From SZUA-430 sp964547645 (GTDB taxonomy: Bacteria > Pseudomonadota > Alphaproteobacteria > Micropepsales > Micropepsaceae): a stretch of DNA of 64,000 nucleotides. The notes under the pieces were generated by a model, which saw nothing but the letters and a program-made list of their open reading frames with translations, made no database searches and was not told the DNA's origin. Position numbers and translations under genes: made by a program. The DNA is taken from positions 1-64,000 of the forward strand of contig CAZJOM010000013.1 in NCBI GenBank assembly GCA_964547645.1. Direction: 5' to 3'. Shown piece after piece: positions 7,615 through 15,607 of this stretch. Each line of letters opens with the position of its first letter. Position 1 is the first letter of the stretch.

Positions 7615-8619
7615 ATGAAAGCAGTCGTTCTTCGCTCGTTCGGTAGCGCCGACAACTTCGTCGAGGCGGACCTGCCGATCCCGGATCTGCGTAGAGGTGA
7701 AGTCAGAATCAAACTCAAAGCCGCGTCGTTCAACCCGGTGGATTGTCAAATTCGCAAAGGGCAGCCCGAAAGCACCCATGTACGCTCGATGATCCTTGGC
7801 CGCGATCTTTCGGGTGTCGTGGACGCGGTCCATGAGGATGTCAGCGACTTCAAGATCGGCGACGAGGTCTTCAGCTACGTGTGCAATCTCGCCAGCAGCG
7901 GCACCTATGCGGAATATGTCTGTGTTCCGGCGGAATTGGTGGCGCGGAAACCGGCCGCTCTGACATTCGAGCAAGCCGCTGCCGTACCGGTCGCCGGTAT
8001 CACCGCATGTCTTGCCCTCAGCAAGACGCAGACCGGCGCGTCGAAATCCGTCTTCATTGCTGGCGGCGCCGGTGGCGTTGGGACATTCGCCGTCATGTTG
8101 GCGCGCCAGCTTCGCGTGCGCTCACTCGTCGCGACAGCCGGGAATGCCAAGAGCCGCGCCCATCTCATCGAGAACTGCGGGCTCAGGGACGAGCAGGTCC
8201 TCAACTACAAGGACGACGACTTGGTCGCTCAGGCACTGCGGCGCAGTGACGGCGGGTTCGACGCGGTCTTGGACTTGGTCGGTGGGAGAATGCTGTCGGT
8301 GTGCTGTACTTTACTTGCCGTGGACGGCCATCTTGCCTCGGCGACGGAAGCGCCGAAACACGACGATTTTGAAGTTCTGTTTGAAAAGAATGCTTCGTTT
8401 CATTCGGTCGGCGCACACGCTTACTCGCTGCGGAGCAACCGGAATGCATGGCTGGCTTATCGGCGGTCGCTTGATCACCTTGGCGGCCTCTTCGACAGCG
8501 GCGCCCTGGCGGCACCGGCTACCCGAACGCTCGGGGCGTTGTCCCCCGAGGTGGTTCGTCAGGCGCATTTGCTGCTGGACGCAAACGCCGTGCAGGGAAA
8601 ACTCGTGATGAGCTTTTAG
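7615..8619 (+). CDS. Zinc-type alcohol dehydrogenase-like / quinone oxidoreductase (MDR superfamily)
   Basis: 334 residues, medium-chain dehydrogenase/reductase. The N-terminal GroES-like domain begins MKAVVLRSFGSADNFVEADLP and contains ILGRDLSGVV. The Rossmann domain has the NADPH loop VFIAGGAGGVGTFAVMLAR (about residue 143). Catalytic-zinc ligands are not evident, which fits the zinc-independent quinone oxidoreductase branch despite common naming. ATG at 7615 is 3 nt after the DSD1 stop, so the pair is likely cotranscribed. Substrate unknown. Confidence 0.9.
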   Translation: MKAVVLRSFGSADNFVEADLPIPDLRRGEVRIKLKAASFNPVDCQIRKGQPESTHVRSMILGRDLSGVVDAVHEDVSDFKIGDEVFSYVCNLASSGTYAEYVCVPAELVARKPAALTFEQAAAVPVAGITACLALSKTQTGASKSVFIAGGAGGVGTFAVMLARQLRVRSLVATAGNAKSRAHLIENCGLRDEQVLNYKDDDLVAQALRRSDGGFDAVLDLVGGRMLSVCCTLLAVDGHLASATEAPKHDDFEVLFEKNASFHSVGAHAYSLRSNRNAWLAYRRSLDHLGGLFDSGALAAPATRTLGALSPEVVRQAHLLLDANAVQGKLVMSF

Positions 8620-8719
8620 GCCCGGCGCCTCGCCCTATCACGGAAACTGAACCGGCCGTTCATCGGCGGTTCATCGCATAGTTCCGAGAATTTCCGGGGA
8701 CCTTGGGGGAGGTTGAAGA

Positions 8720-9193
8720 ATGGGAGCACAGGTCATGAAACTCTTGAGCAGATTGATTTTCGGCGCGATGGCCCTTTGCGCTGCGACCTTCGCCACGGCG
8801 GCGTCGGCGAAGGCGGACGATTTCGGCGTCTTTATCGGGACAAACGGCTTCGGCGTTCAGTACAGCAACTACGACCGCGGCTATTACGGCTATGCGCCGG
8901 TCTATCACGGGACCTACGGCTACAATCGTGGGTACGACCGGTGCCGCGATCGCTGGTACCGGCGGCATCACCGGCATTGCCGGAGCTATGGCGGATACGG
9001 GTACTACGGTAGCTACTATTATCCGGGGTACTACGGCTACGGCTACTATCCGCAACATCGTCGGCATTACCGGGGCCATTGGTATCCCCGGCATCAGTGG
9101 AGAGGCAACTGGGGACACCATGACGGTTGGCGGAATGGGCGTCATGGACATGGCCACTGGCGCGGCGGGCACGGCCGTCACGGCGGACACTAG
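8720..9193 (+). CDS. Exported Gly/Tyr/His/Arg-rich low-complexity protein
   Basis: 157 residues from ATG 8720 (GGAGG 7 nt upstream); an internal ATG at 8735 (152 residues) with its own GGAG starts the signal peptide more directly. The signal peptide is KLLSRLIFGAMALCAATFAT with cleavage near ASAKA/DD. The mature part is dominated by Tyr-Gly repeats (about residues 50-100) and then by His, Arg, Trp and Gly (100-157), with two Cys in DRCRDRW and HRHCRS. Proteins like this are common in alphaproteobacteria and usually unannotated; an envelope or metal-binding role is a guess. A strong terminator follows. Confidence 0.8.
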   Translation: MGAQVMKLLSRLIFGAMALCAATFATAASAKADDFGVFIGTNGFGVQYSNYDRGYYGYAPVYHGTYGYNRGYDRCRDRWYRRHHRHCRSYGGYGYYGSYYYPGYYGYGYYPQHRRHYRGHWYPRHQWRGNWGHHDGWRNGRHGHGHWRGGHGRHGGH

Positions 9194-9204
9194 CGGCGTT
9201 TCGA

Positions 9205-9230
9205 GGGGGAGCCCGGGCTCCCCCTTTTTA
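9205..9230. terminator. Bidirectional-type intrinsic terminator
   Basis: A perfect 20-bp palindrome (gggggagcccgggctccccc, 9205-9224) followed by ttttta on the plus strand. It lies just after the Gly/Tyr-rich gene and touches the stop of the convergent gene at 9228, so it should end the plus-strand transcript and may slow the other. Confidence 0.85.
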
Positions 9231-10061
9231 GTCGCGCTTCAAGTACCCGTCCAGGCCGACGATCTCGTTGTAGCCTTTGAACGTGACACGATCGATTGTG
9301 GCGTCGGGCTTGCCTCTGAGTAGTCCGGTGTAGACACGCTCGGCCGTGCGCGCTGCGGCCAGCAGGGCAGAAATCGGAAACAGGACCAAGCGGTAGCCCA
9401 GCGACCCAAGTTCGGTCGCGCTCAGCATCGGCGTCTTGCCGTCTTCGACCATGTTGGCGACCAGCGGGGTGCCTTTGAAGCGGTCCGCGACGAGGCGGAG
9501 TTCTTGTTCGCTTTGCGGTGCTTCGACGAAGAGGAGATCGGCGCCCGCCGTGAGATAGGCTTCGGCGCGGCGAAGTGCTTCATCCATGCTGACGACACTG
9601 CGCGCGTCGGTACGGGCGATGATGAGGAAGTCGCCTGAGGTTCTGGCGCGTGCCGCTGCACGAACTTTTGCGGCGCCCTCCTCCAGCGTCACCACTTCCT
9701 TGCCGTCCATGTGACCGCAACGTTTGGGGAGGACTTGGTCTTCGAGCTGAATGGCGGCGGCGCCCGCCTGTTCATAGGCGCGCACGAGGCGCTCGACGTT
9801 GGCGGTGCCGCCGTGGCCGTTGTCGCCGTCGGCGATCAACGGTGCGGGTGCTGCGGCCGCCGCGAGCGCGCGGACGCGCTCGGTCATTTCGGTGGCGCTG
9901 ACGATGCCGATGTCGGGCACGCCGAGGTGCGATCCGGCGACGCCGAAGCCCGTCATGTAAACCGCTTCAGCGCCGGCGCGTGACGCGATACGGGCGGTCA
10001 GCGCGTCGTAAGCACCGGGGGCGATGAGGACGCCCTGCTGCAGACGATCCCGTAGAGTCAT
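9228..10061 (-). CDS. Isocitrate lyase / PEP mutase superfamily enzyme (oxaloacetate decarboxylase-like)
   Basis: 277 residues. The superfamily active-site motif is KRCGH (K113-H117, usually KKCGH) with metal-binding acids in PLIADGDNGHGG and IQLEDQ. Length and N-terminus fit the methylisocitrate lyase / oxaloacetate decarboxylase / carboxyvinyl-carboxyphosphonate mutase group of TIM-barrel C-C lyases. The exact substrate cannot be inferred. It is the last gene of the minus-strand run, starting 3 nt after the yacG stop, an odd place for a carbon-metabolism gene and probably just a shared transcript. Confidence 0.88.
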   Translation of the reverse strand: MTLRDRLQQGVLIAPGAYDALTARIASRAGAEAVYMTGFGVAGSHLGVPDIGIVSATEMTERVRALAAAAAPAPLIADGDNGHGGTANVERLVRAYEQAGAAAIQLEDQVLPKRCGHMDGKEVVTLEEGAAKVRAAARARTSGDFLIIARTDARSVVSMDEALRRAEAYLTAGADLLFVEAPQSEQELRLVADRFKGTPLVANMVEDGKTPMLSATELGSLGYRLVLFPISALLAAARTAERVYTGLLRGKPDATIDRVTFKGYNEIVGLDGYLKRD

Positions 10062-10064
10062 GAC

Positions 10065-10235
10065 CTACTCATCATCCTTTACAACATCCGGCACGCGTTC
10101 TTCCGCGGGGATGGCATAGGCGCCGGTGAGCCAGCGCGAGAGGTCGACGTCGGCGCAGCGTTTGGAGCAGAAGGGGCGGAAGCGGAGTTGTTCGACCTCG
10201 CGCTTGCAGATCGGGCAATGGGAAACTTGATTCAT
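10065..10235 (-). CDS. yacG: DNA gyrase inhibitor / zinc-binding protein YacG
   Basis: 56 residues (MNQVSHCPICKREVEQLRFR, then PFCSKRCADVDLSRWLTGAY and an acidic tail ending KDDE). Four cysteines in CPIC and CSKRC form the YacG zinc finger, and DLSRWLTGAYAIP is the conserved tail block. In E. coli YacG binds GyrB and inhibits gyrase. The ATG overlaps the rng stop (ATGA), so the two are translationally coupled; the isocitrate-lyase-family gene starts 3 nt downstream. It is easy to miss because it is so short. Confidence 0.93.
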   Translation of the reverse strand: MNQVSHCPICKREVEQLRFRPFCSKRCADVDLSRWLTGAYAIPAEERVPDVVKDDE

Positions 10236-11731
10236 TGGTCGGCGCCAACATCGAATTGCGCGCGGGCGAAGTTTGCGCGGGCTTCGAAGCGTAGCCCGGC
10301 ACCAGCGTAGCGGCGGAGTGTTTGCGTCATGTCTTCGCCTTGGGCTTCGATCCAGCGCACGACCTCGGGCGCGGCGTAGGCGACAAGCTTTGTGCCCGGG
10401 CGCGCTTTGGCTTCGCGGGCGACGCGGCGGAGTAGTTCGGCGGCCACCGTCACTACCGTCCTGATACGCCCGTGGCCATGGCAGGGATCGCAGACTTCGG
10501 AGAAGAGTTTGGCAAGCGGCTCGCGGACACGTTTGCGCGTCATTTCGACGAGGCCGAATTCCGACATCGGCAGAATCTGCGTCGGCGTGCGGTCTTTCGA
10601 AACGCTGGCGGCGAGCACGGTCAGCACCTGCCCGATGTTCTCAGGCTCATTCAGGTGAATGAAGTCGATCACGATCAGGCCGCCGATACCGCGCAGGCGG
10701 AGTTGGCGGCCGATTTCGGCCGCGGCTTCGAGGTTCGTTCTGAGCGAGGTTTGCTCAAGCCCCGTCGCCTCGGTGTAACTGCCGGAGTTGACGTCGATCG
10801 AGGTCAGCGCTTCGGTCGTTTCCAGCGTGATCCAGCCGCCGGAGGGAAGCCGCACACGCGGCTGCAGCAGACATTCGATCTCGCCCTCGATGCTGTATTG
10901 ATCGAAGAGTTCGCCGGGGCCGTTGAAGAGTTGGATCTTGTCGACCGCCTCGGGCATCGTGCGGGCGCAGTACGCGCGGGCTTGGGCGACGGCTTCGGCG
11001 TTGTCGATTAGGATGCGCGAGGTCTCGTCATCGACGCCGTCACGCATCGTGCGTTCGACCGGGTCGAGATCGTGGTAGAGCGTGGCGGGCACCTTCGCCA
11101 TGTTGCGGCGCGCTTGGATGATGCGCCATTCGTCGCCGAGCCGCGCGATGTCGGAGGCGATGTCGTCGCGCGTGGCGGAAAGTGCGGCCGTGCGCACGAT
11201 GTAACCGGCGCCGGCGGCGGCGCGCGGGTCGTTCGTGGCGACGTCGGTCATCAGCTCGGTCAGGCGTTTGCGTTCGTTCTCATCTTCGATACGCCGCGAG
11301 AGAGCCACGCCCGATTGGTTCGGCACGAGCACGACGAGGCGGCCAGCAATCGTGACGTTTGCGGAGAGGCGCGCGCCCTTCTCGCTGATCGGATCTTTGA
11401 TCACTTGAACCAGCACTGCTTCGCCTTCGCGGACGCATTTGGTGATGCAGGGTTGGTCCATGAAGCTCGGCAAGTCGGCGAGGCAGCGGGCTTCACGCGC
11501 GGCGAGGAAGCCTGCTTTCTCCAACCCCAAGTCGACAAAGGCTGCTTGCATGCCGGGAAGCACGCGCTGGACGCGGCCAAGCATAATGTTGCCGAGCAAA
11601 CGATGGCCATGGCGGCCTTCGCGCGCGCCTTCGGCGGTGCGTTCGATGAATAGCTCGCTTAAGCGTGCTTCATCGACGAATGCGACCCGCGTTTCGGCGG
11701 GGCCGACATTGATCAGAACTTCGGTAGCCAA
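10232..11731 (-). CDS. rng: Ribonuclease E/G family protein
   Basis: 499 residues, the length of RNase G rather than the roughly 900+ of RNase E. It has the N-terminal S1-type region (GNIMLGRVQRVLPGMQAAFVDLGLEKAGFL), the catalytic acid block (ITLETTEALTSIDVNSGS) and, about 80-100 residues from the end, a zinc-link CxxC (VCDPCHGHGR). It endonucleolytically processes rRNA and mRNA. The start is a TTG (MATEVLINVGPAETRVA is the usual family N-terminus) with a weak ribosome site. It lies 46 nt downstream of maf and overlaps yacG. Confidence 0.95.
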   Translation of the reverse strand: MATEVLINVGPAETRVAFVDEARLSELFIERTAEGAREGRHGHRLLGNIMLGRVQRVLPGMQAAFVDLGLEKAGFLAAREARCLADLPSFMDQPCITKCVREGEAVLVQVIKDPISEKGARLSANVTIAGRLVVLVPNQSGVALSRRIEDENERKRLTELMTDVATNDPRAAAGAGYIVRTAALSATRDDIASDIARLGDEWRIIQARRNMAKVPATLYHDLDPVERTMRDGVDDETSRILIDNAEAVAQARAYCARTMPEAVDKIQLFNGPGELFDQYSIEGEIECLLQPRVRLPSGGWITLETTEALTSIDVNSGSYTEATGLEQTSLRTNLEAAAEIGRQLRLRGIGGLIVIDFIHLNEPENIGQVLTVLAASVSKDRTPTQILPMSEFGLVEMTRKRVREPLAKLFSEVCDPCHGHGRIRTVVTVAAELLRRVAREAKARPGTKLVAYAAPEVVRWIEAQGEDMTQTLRRYAGAGLRFEARANFARAQFDVGADQ

Positions 11732-11777
11732 GGCGATACCAAATGCGAAAGTTGCGATTGGGGCCAGCTTAGCAGGT

Positions 11778-12347
11778 TCAGACGGCGCCGCATGCCTTAA
11801 GCAACTGAAAGGTTTCGGTTAGCGGCAAGCCAACCACATTGGTGTACGAGCCGTGGATCGCGCGAGCGAAGACAGCGGCGCGGCCTTGGATCGCGTAGCC
11901 GCCGGCTTTGCCCAAACCCTCGGCAGATTCGACGTAAGCGGCTATTTCTTGCGCATCGAGGCGGCGGAACGCGACTTTCGTTTCAACGATCCGCGTGCGG
12001 AGCTTTCCTGCTTGGTCAATAAGAGCGACTGCGGTCAGCACTGTGTGGCGGCGGCCGGAGAGCAGATTCAGACATTTCGTGACGGTGGCGTCATCTTCTG
12101 CCTTGGGGAGAATTCGACGCCCGCACGCGACAACCGTGTCGGCGGCGAGGATGGCGCCCTTGGTTCGCGCGGCGACCGTTTGGGCCTTCTCCGTCGCGAT
12201 GCGCAACGCATGCGGGCGCGGAAGTTCGCGCGTGCGGACGCTCTCGTCGATGTCGGCCGGCTCGACGCGCGCTGGCGTGATGCCGATCTGCGCAAGCAAC
12301 GCGAGACGGCGCGGACTGGCGCTGGCGAGGATGAGTTCGCTCCTCAC
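11778..12347 (-). CDS. maf: Maf nucleotide pyrophosphatase (YhdE-like)
   Basis: 189 residues. Family signatures: LILASASPRR at the N-terminus, ADTVV with the catalytic Asp, EKA, and the C-terminal GKAGGYAIQG block. Maf proteins hydrolyse non-canonical or pyrimidine nucleoside triphosphates (dTTP, UTP and modified forms) to monophosphates. The start is GTG at 12347 with GGAG 12 nt upstream. It follows infA in the order usual for alphaproteobacteria and precedes rng. Confidence 0.95.
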   Translation of the reverse strand: MRSELILASASPRRLALLAQIGITPARVEPADIDESVRTRELPRPHALRIATEKAQTVAARTKGAILAADTVVACGRRILPKAEDDATVTKCLNLLSGRRHTVLTAVALIDQAGKLRTRIVETKVAFRRLDAQEIAAYVESAEGLGKAGGYAIQGRAAVFARAIHGSYTNVVGLPLTETFQLLKACGAV

Positions 12348-12429
12348 TTCGCTCGCTCCTTGTTGCAGGCGGCTCTGAACTCTTCAGAACGTGGGGCGGC
12401 CATCGTCGTGCGCCGCTTATCGCGCAACG

Positions 12430-12648
12430 CTATTTGCTGCGATAGACGATCCGGCCCTTTGTCAGATCGTAGGGGGTCATTTCGACGGTGACTTTGTCGC
12501 CGGCAAGCACGCGGATGCGGTTCTTGCGCATCTTGCCTGCCGTGTGCGCGACCACGATGTGTTCGTTGTCCAACTTCACGCGGAAGGTCGCGTTGGGGAG
12601 AAGCTCCACCACGGTGCCTTCGAAACTGAGCAATTCTTCTTTCGACAT
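12430..12648 (-). CDS. infA: Translation initiation factor IF-1
   Basis: 72 residues, a single S1/OB-fold domain and the normal length for IF-1 (SKEELLSFEGTVVELLPNA at the start, MTPYDLTKGRIVYRSK at the end). It binds the 30S A site and helps IF-2 and IF-3 during initiation. ATG at 12648 follows AAGGA. There are 82 nt to maf downstream. The 120 nt separating it from the phosphatase gene upstream hold a palindromic element, so it may have its own promoter. Confidence 0.97.
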   Translation of the reverse strand: MSKEELLSFEGTVVELLPNATFRVKLDNEHIVVAHTAGKMRKNRIRVLAGDKVTVEMTPYDLTKGRIVYRSK

Positions 12649-12663
12649 TCGGTCCTTCAGAGG

Positions 12664-12751
12664 TCAGGTATCAGGTATTAGGTATCAGGGATCAGCATGG
12701 AGCCGGGCCGTGACGCGGCTTCAATTCGGATCCCTGATACCTGATGCCTGG
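12664..12751. repeat. Inverted repeat of caggtatcag-type units
   Basis: The left arm (12664-12693) contains three tandem-like aggtat(c/t)agg units. The core ggtatcagggatc (12681-12693) is perfectly reversed at 12729-12741 (gatccctgatacc), with the match continuing imperfectly to about 12751. The loop is about 35 nt. It lies between the LMW-phosphatase stop and infA start and may attenuate or separate their transcripts. Confidence 0.7.
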
Positions 12752-12771
12752 GAAAGCCAAAAGCAAGCAAA

Positions 12772-13233
12772 TTAGGGCTCCGGCGCGGGGCGCGCGGCAA
12801 AGCGCTCCTTCAAAAAGCGGAAAATCGTGTCGCGGGCTTCGCGATATGCCGCAAGGCGTTGCTCGCGCGAGCCGTCATAGGCGCTGGGATCGGGCACTTT
12901 CCAGTACTCCACGTCGACCGCCATCGCGCGGGTGATTTCCAGCGCCCGGTGGCGCGCTTGGGGGCTTAGCGTGATGATCAGGTCGAACGATGTGTCGGCC
13001 AGCATCTCGAAAGACTTCGGATGAAGGTGAGAGAGATCGATGCCCAATTCTTCCATCACCTCGACAGCCAGCGGGTCAAGCACGCCGGCGCGAACGCCGC
13101 AGGACTCGACGTACACGTGCACGCCGAAGAGATGCTTCATCAGCGCCGCCGCCATCGGCGAGCGAATGGCGTTGTGGGTGCAAGAGAACAGCACCGCGTC
13201 GGGCAGATCTTCGCCGTTCGGTCCGTGCGCCAT
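12772..13233 (-). CDS. Low-molecular-weight protein-tyrosine-phosphatase-like / arsenate-reductase-like protein
   Basis: 153 residues. The phosphate-binding loop CX5R is C18-THNAI-R24, followed by SPMAAALMKH, and the C-terminal general-acid region is VPDPSAYDG. This is the LMW phosphatase fold shared by tyrosine phosphatases and thioredoxin-linked arsenate reductases. ATG at 13233 is 2 nt after the UPF0262 stop; the frame is open further upstream but that sequence is antisense-like. It belongs to the conserved alphaproteobacterial hisD-UPF0262-phosphatase-infA series; its biological substrate is unknown. Confidence 0.9.
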   Translation of the reverse strand: MAHGPNGEDLPDAVLFSCTHNAIRSPMAAALMKHLFGVHVYVESCGVRAGVLDPLAVEVMEELGIDLSHLHPKSFEMLADTSFDLIITLSPQARHRALEITRAMAVDVEYWKVPDPSAYDGSREQRLAAYREARDTIFRFLKERFAARPAPEP

Positions 13234-13235
13234 CG

Positions 13236-13727
13236 TCAGACCTTGATATGCAACGCGCAGATCAGCGTGAAGAGACGCCGTGCGGTGTCGTGGTCGACGG
13301 TGATTTTTCCGGTTAGGCGATCGCGGAGGAGCTGTGAACCTTCGTCGTGAAGACCGCGGCGGCCCATGTCGATCGCTTCGATCTGCGAGGGCGAGGCGCT
13401 GCGGATCGCTTGATAGTAGGTGTCGCAAACGACGAAGTAGTCGCGGATGACGCGCTTCAATGGCGTGAGCGAAAGCACGTGGGTCGCGTGGGTTTCACCG
13501 CTTTCGTGCGCGATGTGGAAGACGAGGCGGTTTTCCTGAATGCCGAGACGCAGCACGTAGGGGCCGCGATCGTCGCCGCCTTCGGGGGCGAAGTGGTTCT
13601 GTTCCAGCAAATCGAAGATGGCGATGCGGCGCTCATGCTCCACGTCTGGACCACGCGGTGCGATCGAGCCCTCATCCAGAACAACGTCGACGAGGCGCGT
13701 GAGCGGCTTATCGGGCGTGTCCGTCAT
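13236..13727 (-). CDS. UPF0262 family protein
   Basis: 163 residues, full length for UPF0262, an alphaproteobacterial family of unknown function found between hisD and the LMW-phosphatase gene. Recognisable blocks: RLVDVVLDEGSI, VEHERRIAIFDLLEQN and IEAIDMGRRGLHDEGSQLL. It is soluble with no signal peptide. Its ATG overlaps the hisD stop (ATGA) and its stop is 2 nt before the phosphatase start, so it should be cotranslated with both. Confidence 0.93.
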   Translation of the reverse strand: MTDTPDKPLTRLVDVVLDEGSIAPRGPDVEHERRIAIFDLLEQNHFAPEGGDDRGPYVLRLGIQENRLVFHIAHESGETHATHVLSLTPLKRVIRDYFVVCDTYYQAIRSASPSQIEAIDMGRRGLHDEGSQLLRDRLTGKITVDHDTARRLFTLICALHIKV

Positions 13728-15016
13728 CGGTTCAATCGAATGCGGATGGAGTGCGCGTGGGCGGAGAGTCCTTCGGCATCGGCGAGCATGGCCGCGCTTT
13801 CGCCCAGTTGCGCGAGAGCGTCGCGCGTGCAGCCGATGATCGTCGTGCGCTTCATGAAGTCGAGCACTGAGAGGCCGGAGGAGAAGCGCGCGGCGCGTGC
13901 GGTCGGCAGCACGTGGTTCGGGCCGCCGACATAGTCGCCGATCGCTTCGGGTGTGTGGGCGCTGAGGAAGATCGCACCGGCGTGGCGGACGCGCGCGGCG
14001 AGCGCTTGCGGGTCGGCGACGCAGAGCTGCAAGTGTTCAGGCGCGATGCGATCGGCGAGTGCCGGGGCCTCGGTCAGCGATTTCACGACGATGATCGCGC
14101 CGTGCGCATCCCAGCTTGCGCGCGCGATTTTCTGGCGCGGCAGTTGGGCGAGTTGGCGTTCGACTTCTTGGGCGACGGTTCGGCCGAAGGGTTCGTCGTC
14201 GGTGATCAGGATGCTTTGCGCGGCTTCGTCGTGCTCGGCTTGGGCGAGCAAGTCGGCGGCGAGCCAAGCGGGGTCGTTCGCTTTATCGGCGACGATCAGA
14301 ACTTCCGAAGGGCCTGCAATCGAGTCGATGCCGACGTGACCAAAGACGTGGCGTTTGGCGGCGGCGACGTAGGCGTTTCCGGGGCCGACGATTTTATCGA
14401 CGGGCGAGATCGTGGCGGTGCCGTAGGCGAGTGCCGCAATCGCTTGCGCGCCGCCGATACGGTATATTTCGGTAACGCCGGAAAGATCGGCGGCCGCGAG
14501 AACGAGCGGGTTCAGCTTGCCGTCTGGCGCGGGCGTGGCCGCGACCAGGCGCTTCACACCGGCGAGCCGGGCCGGGATAGCATTCATCAGCACGCTGGAG
14601 GGATAAGCCGCGAGGCCGCCCGGAACGTAAAGGCCGGCGGCATCAACGGGCGTCCAGCGGGCGCCAAGGGTGACGCCGGTCTCGTCCGTGTACTGATCGT
14701 CACTTGGCTTGTGGCGAGCGTGGAAGGCTTCGATGCGGGCGGCCGCATGCTTCAATGCGTCGAGTGTTGCGGTCGAGACGGCCGCCTTTGCGGCGGCGAT
14801 CTCTTGCGGCGTGACGCGGAGGTTGTTTGGGCCGAGATTGAAGCGGTCGAACTTGGCCGTGAAGTCGAACAACGCTTGGTCGCCGCGGGCTTGCAGGTCG
14901 GCAATGATGTTGGCGACTGCTTGCGACACGTCATCGGCCGTCTCGCGTTTCTGCGACAGCAGCGCCGCAAAGCGGGTGGCGAAATCAGGCGCGGCGGTGG
15001 AGAGGAGCGCGGGCAT
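13724..15016 (-). CDS. hisD: Histidinol dehydrogenase
   Basis: 430 residues, full length. It catalyses the last two oxidation steps of histidine synthesis, L-histidinol to L-histidine, with NAD+ and zinc. Visible blocks are YVPGGLAAYPSSVLMNAIPA, KIVGPGNAYVAAAKR, DSIAGPSEVLIVAD, zinc ligands in LAQAEHDE, and the C-terminal DYVGGPNHVLPT plus SAHAHSIRIR. ATG at 15016 is 3 nt downstream of the DUF2948 stop. No other his genes are in the window. Confidence 0.97.
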   Translation of the reverse strand: MPALLSTAAPDFATRFAALLSQKRETADDVSQAVANIIADLQARGDQALFDFTAKFDRFNLGPNNLRVTPQEIAAAKAAVSTATLDALKHAAARIEAFHARHKPSDDQYTDETGVTLGARWTPVDAAGLYVPGGLAAYPSSVLMNAIPARLAGVKRLVAATPAPDGKLNPLVLAAADLSGVTEIYRIGGAQAIAALAYGTATISPVDKIVGPGNAYVAAAKRHVFGHVGIDSIAGPSEVLIVADKANDPAWLAADLLAQAEHDEAAQSILITDDEPFGRTVAQEVERQLAQLPRQKIARASWDAHGAIIVVKSLTEAPALADRIAPEHLQLCVADPQALAARVRHAGAIFLSAHTPEAIGDYVGGPNHVLPTARAARFSSGLSVLDFMKRTTIIGCTRDALAQLGESAAMLADAEGLSAHAHSIRIRLNR

Positions 15017-15019
15017 CGG

Positions 15020-15502
15020 CTATCCCAACGGCTCGTCCGCGACGTCGCCGTGGCCGGGCCGGCTTTTCGTGGGCCAGGGCGCGGAGATGTCGGTCAGCCA
15101 GACGTCGAGGCATTCGACATCGAGCTTGATCGCACCGCCACCGGCGAATGTGAGCTTCACAGCGCCCGCGAGTTCGCCGTTCGGTTCGAAGGCAACGGTT
15201 AGGAGTTCGCTGACCGCGCCTTTCGCGCCGAGTTTCAGGCCCTGGGTCTGCACGCGCTGGACAGCGTCGAAGTGGAGCGCGGAGCGCACACGGCGGTAGG
15301 GGGCGTTCTTGTCGGCCTTGGCGCTTTTGCCCTGCTCCGCTTGGATGTCTTCCCACATGAAGCGGTTGAACAGGATCGCGAAGCGGCGCTTGGCGGGCTC
15401 GTAACCCATGTCGCCCACTTGCGCGAGCGCATCCTGCAAATGGGCCGCAATGACGCTGAGGTCGATCGTATCGACGGCGCGAAGACGGAGGGCGGCGGTC
15501 AT
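15020..15502 (-). CDS. DUF2948 family protein
   Basis: 160 residues. It matches the alphaproteobacterial DUF2948 family: LRLRAVDTIDLSVIAAHLQDA, the RRFAILFNRFMWED block, and a C-terminal beta-rich part with KLDVECLDVWLTDIS. Function unknown; the composition is that of a soluble cytoplasmic protein. It sits between murA and hisD as in other alphaproteobacteria. It is separated from murA by 105 nt and from hisD by 3 nt. Confidence 0.92.
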   Translation of the reverse strand: MTAALRLRAVDTIDLSVIAAHLQDALAQVGDMGYEPAKRRFAILFNRFMWEDIQAEQGKSAKADKNAPYRRVRSALHFDAVQRVQTQGLKLGAKGAVSELLTVAFEPNGELAGAVKLTFAGGGAIKLDVECLDVWLTDISAPWPTKSRPGHGDVADEPLG

Positions 15503-15607
15503 GCGGTGCGGTCGCTCGGGTTCAAGAGTCGCGGGAAAGTGCAGAAAAGCGAGCGATTGTGCAAGCGCTCACTGCTGCTCACGCGCGACGGCGCCGAACG
15601 GCGAAAC

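Noticed and set aside
8892..9323. Plus-strand Gly/Thr/Ala-rich frame within the Gly/Tyr-rich gene
   Set aside because: It lacks a start with a ribosome site, runs through the strong terminator at 9205-9230, and is a +1 shadow of the signal-peptide-bearing frame.
13913..15202. 429-codon plus-strand frame over hisD
   Set aside because: hisD is certain on the minus strand; the plus frame is Gly/Arg/Asp-rich mirror sequence typical of antisense frames in GC-rich DNA.
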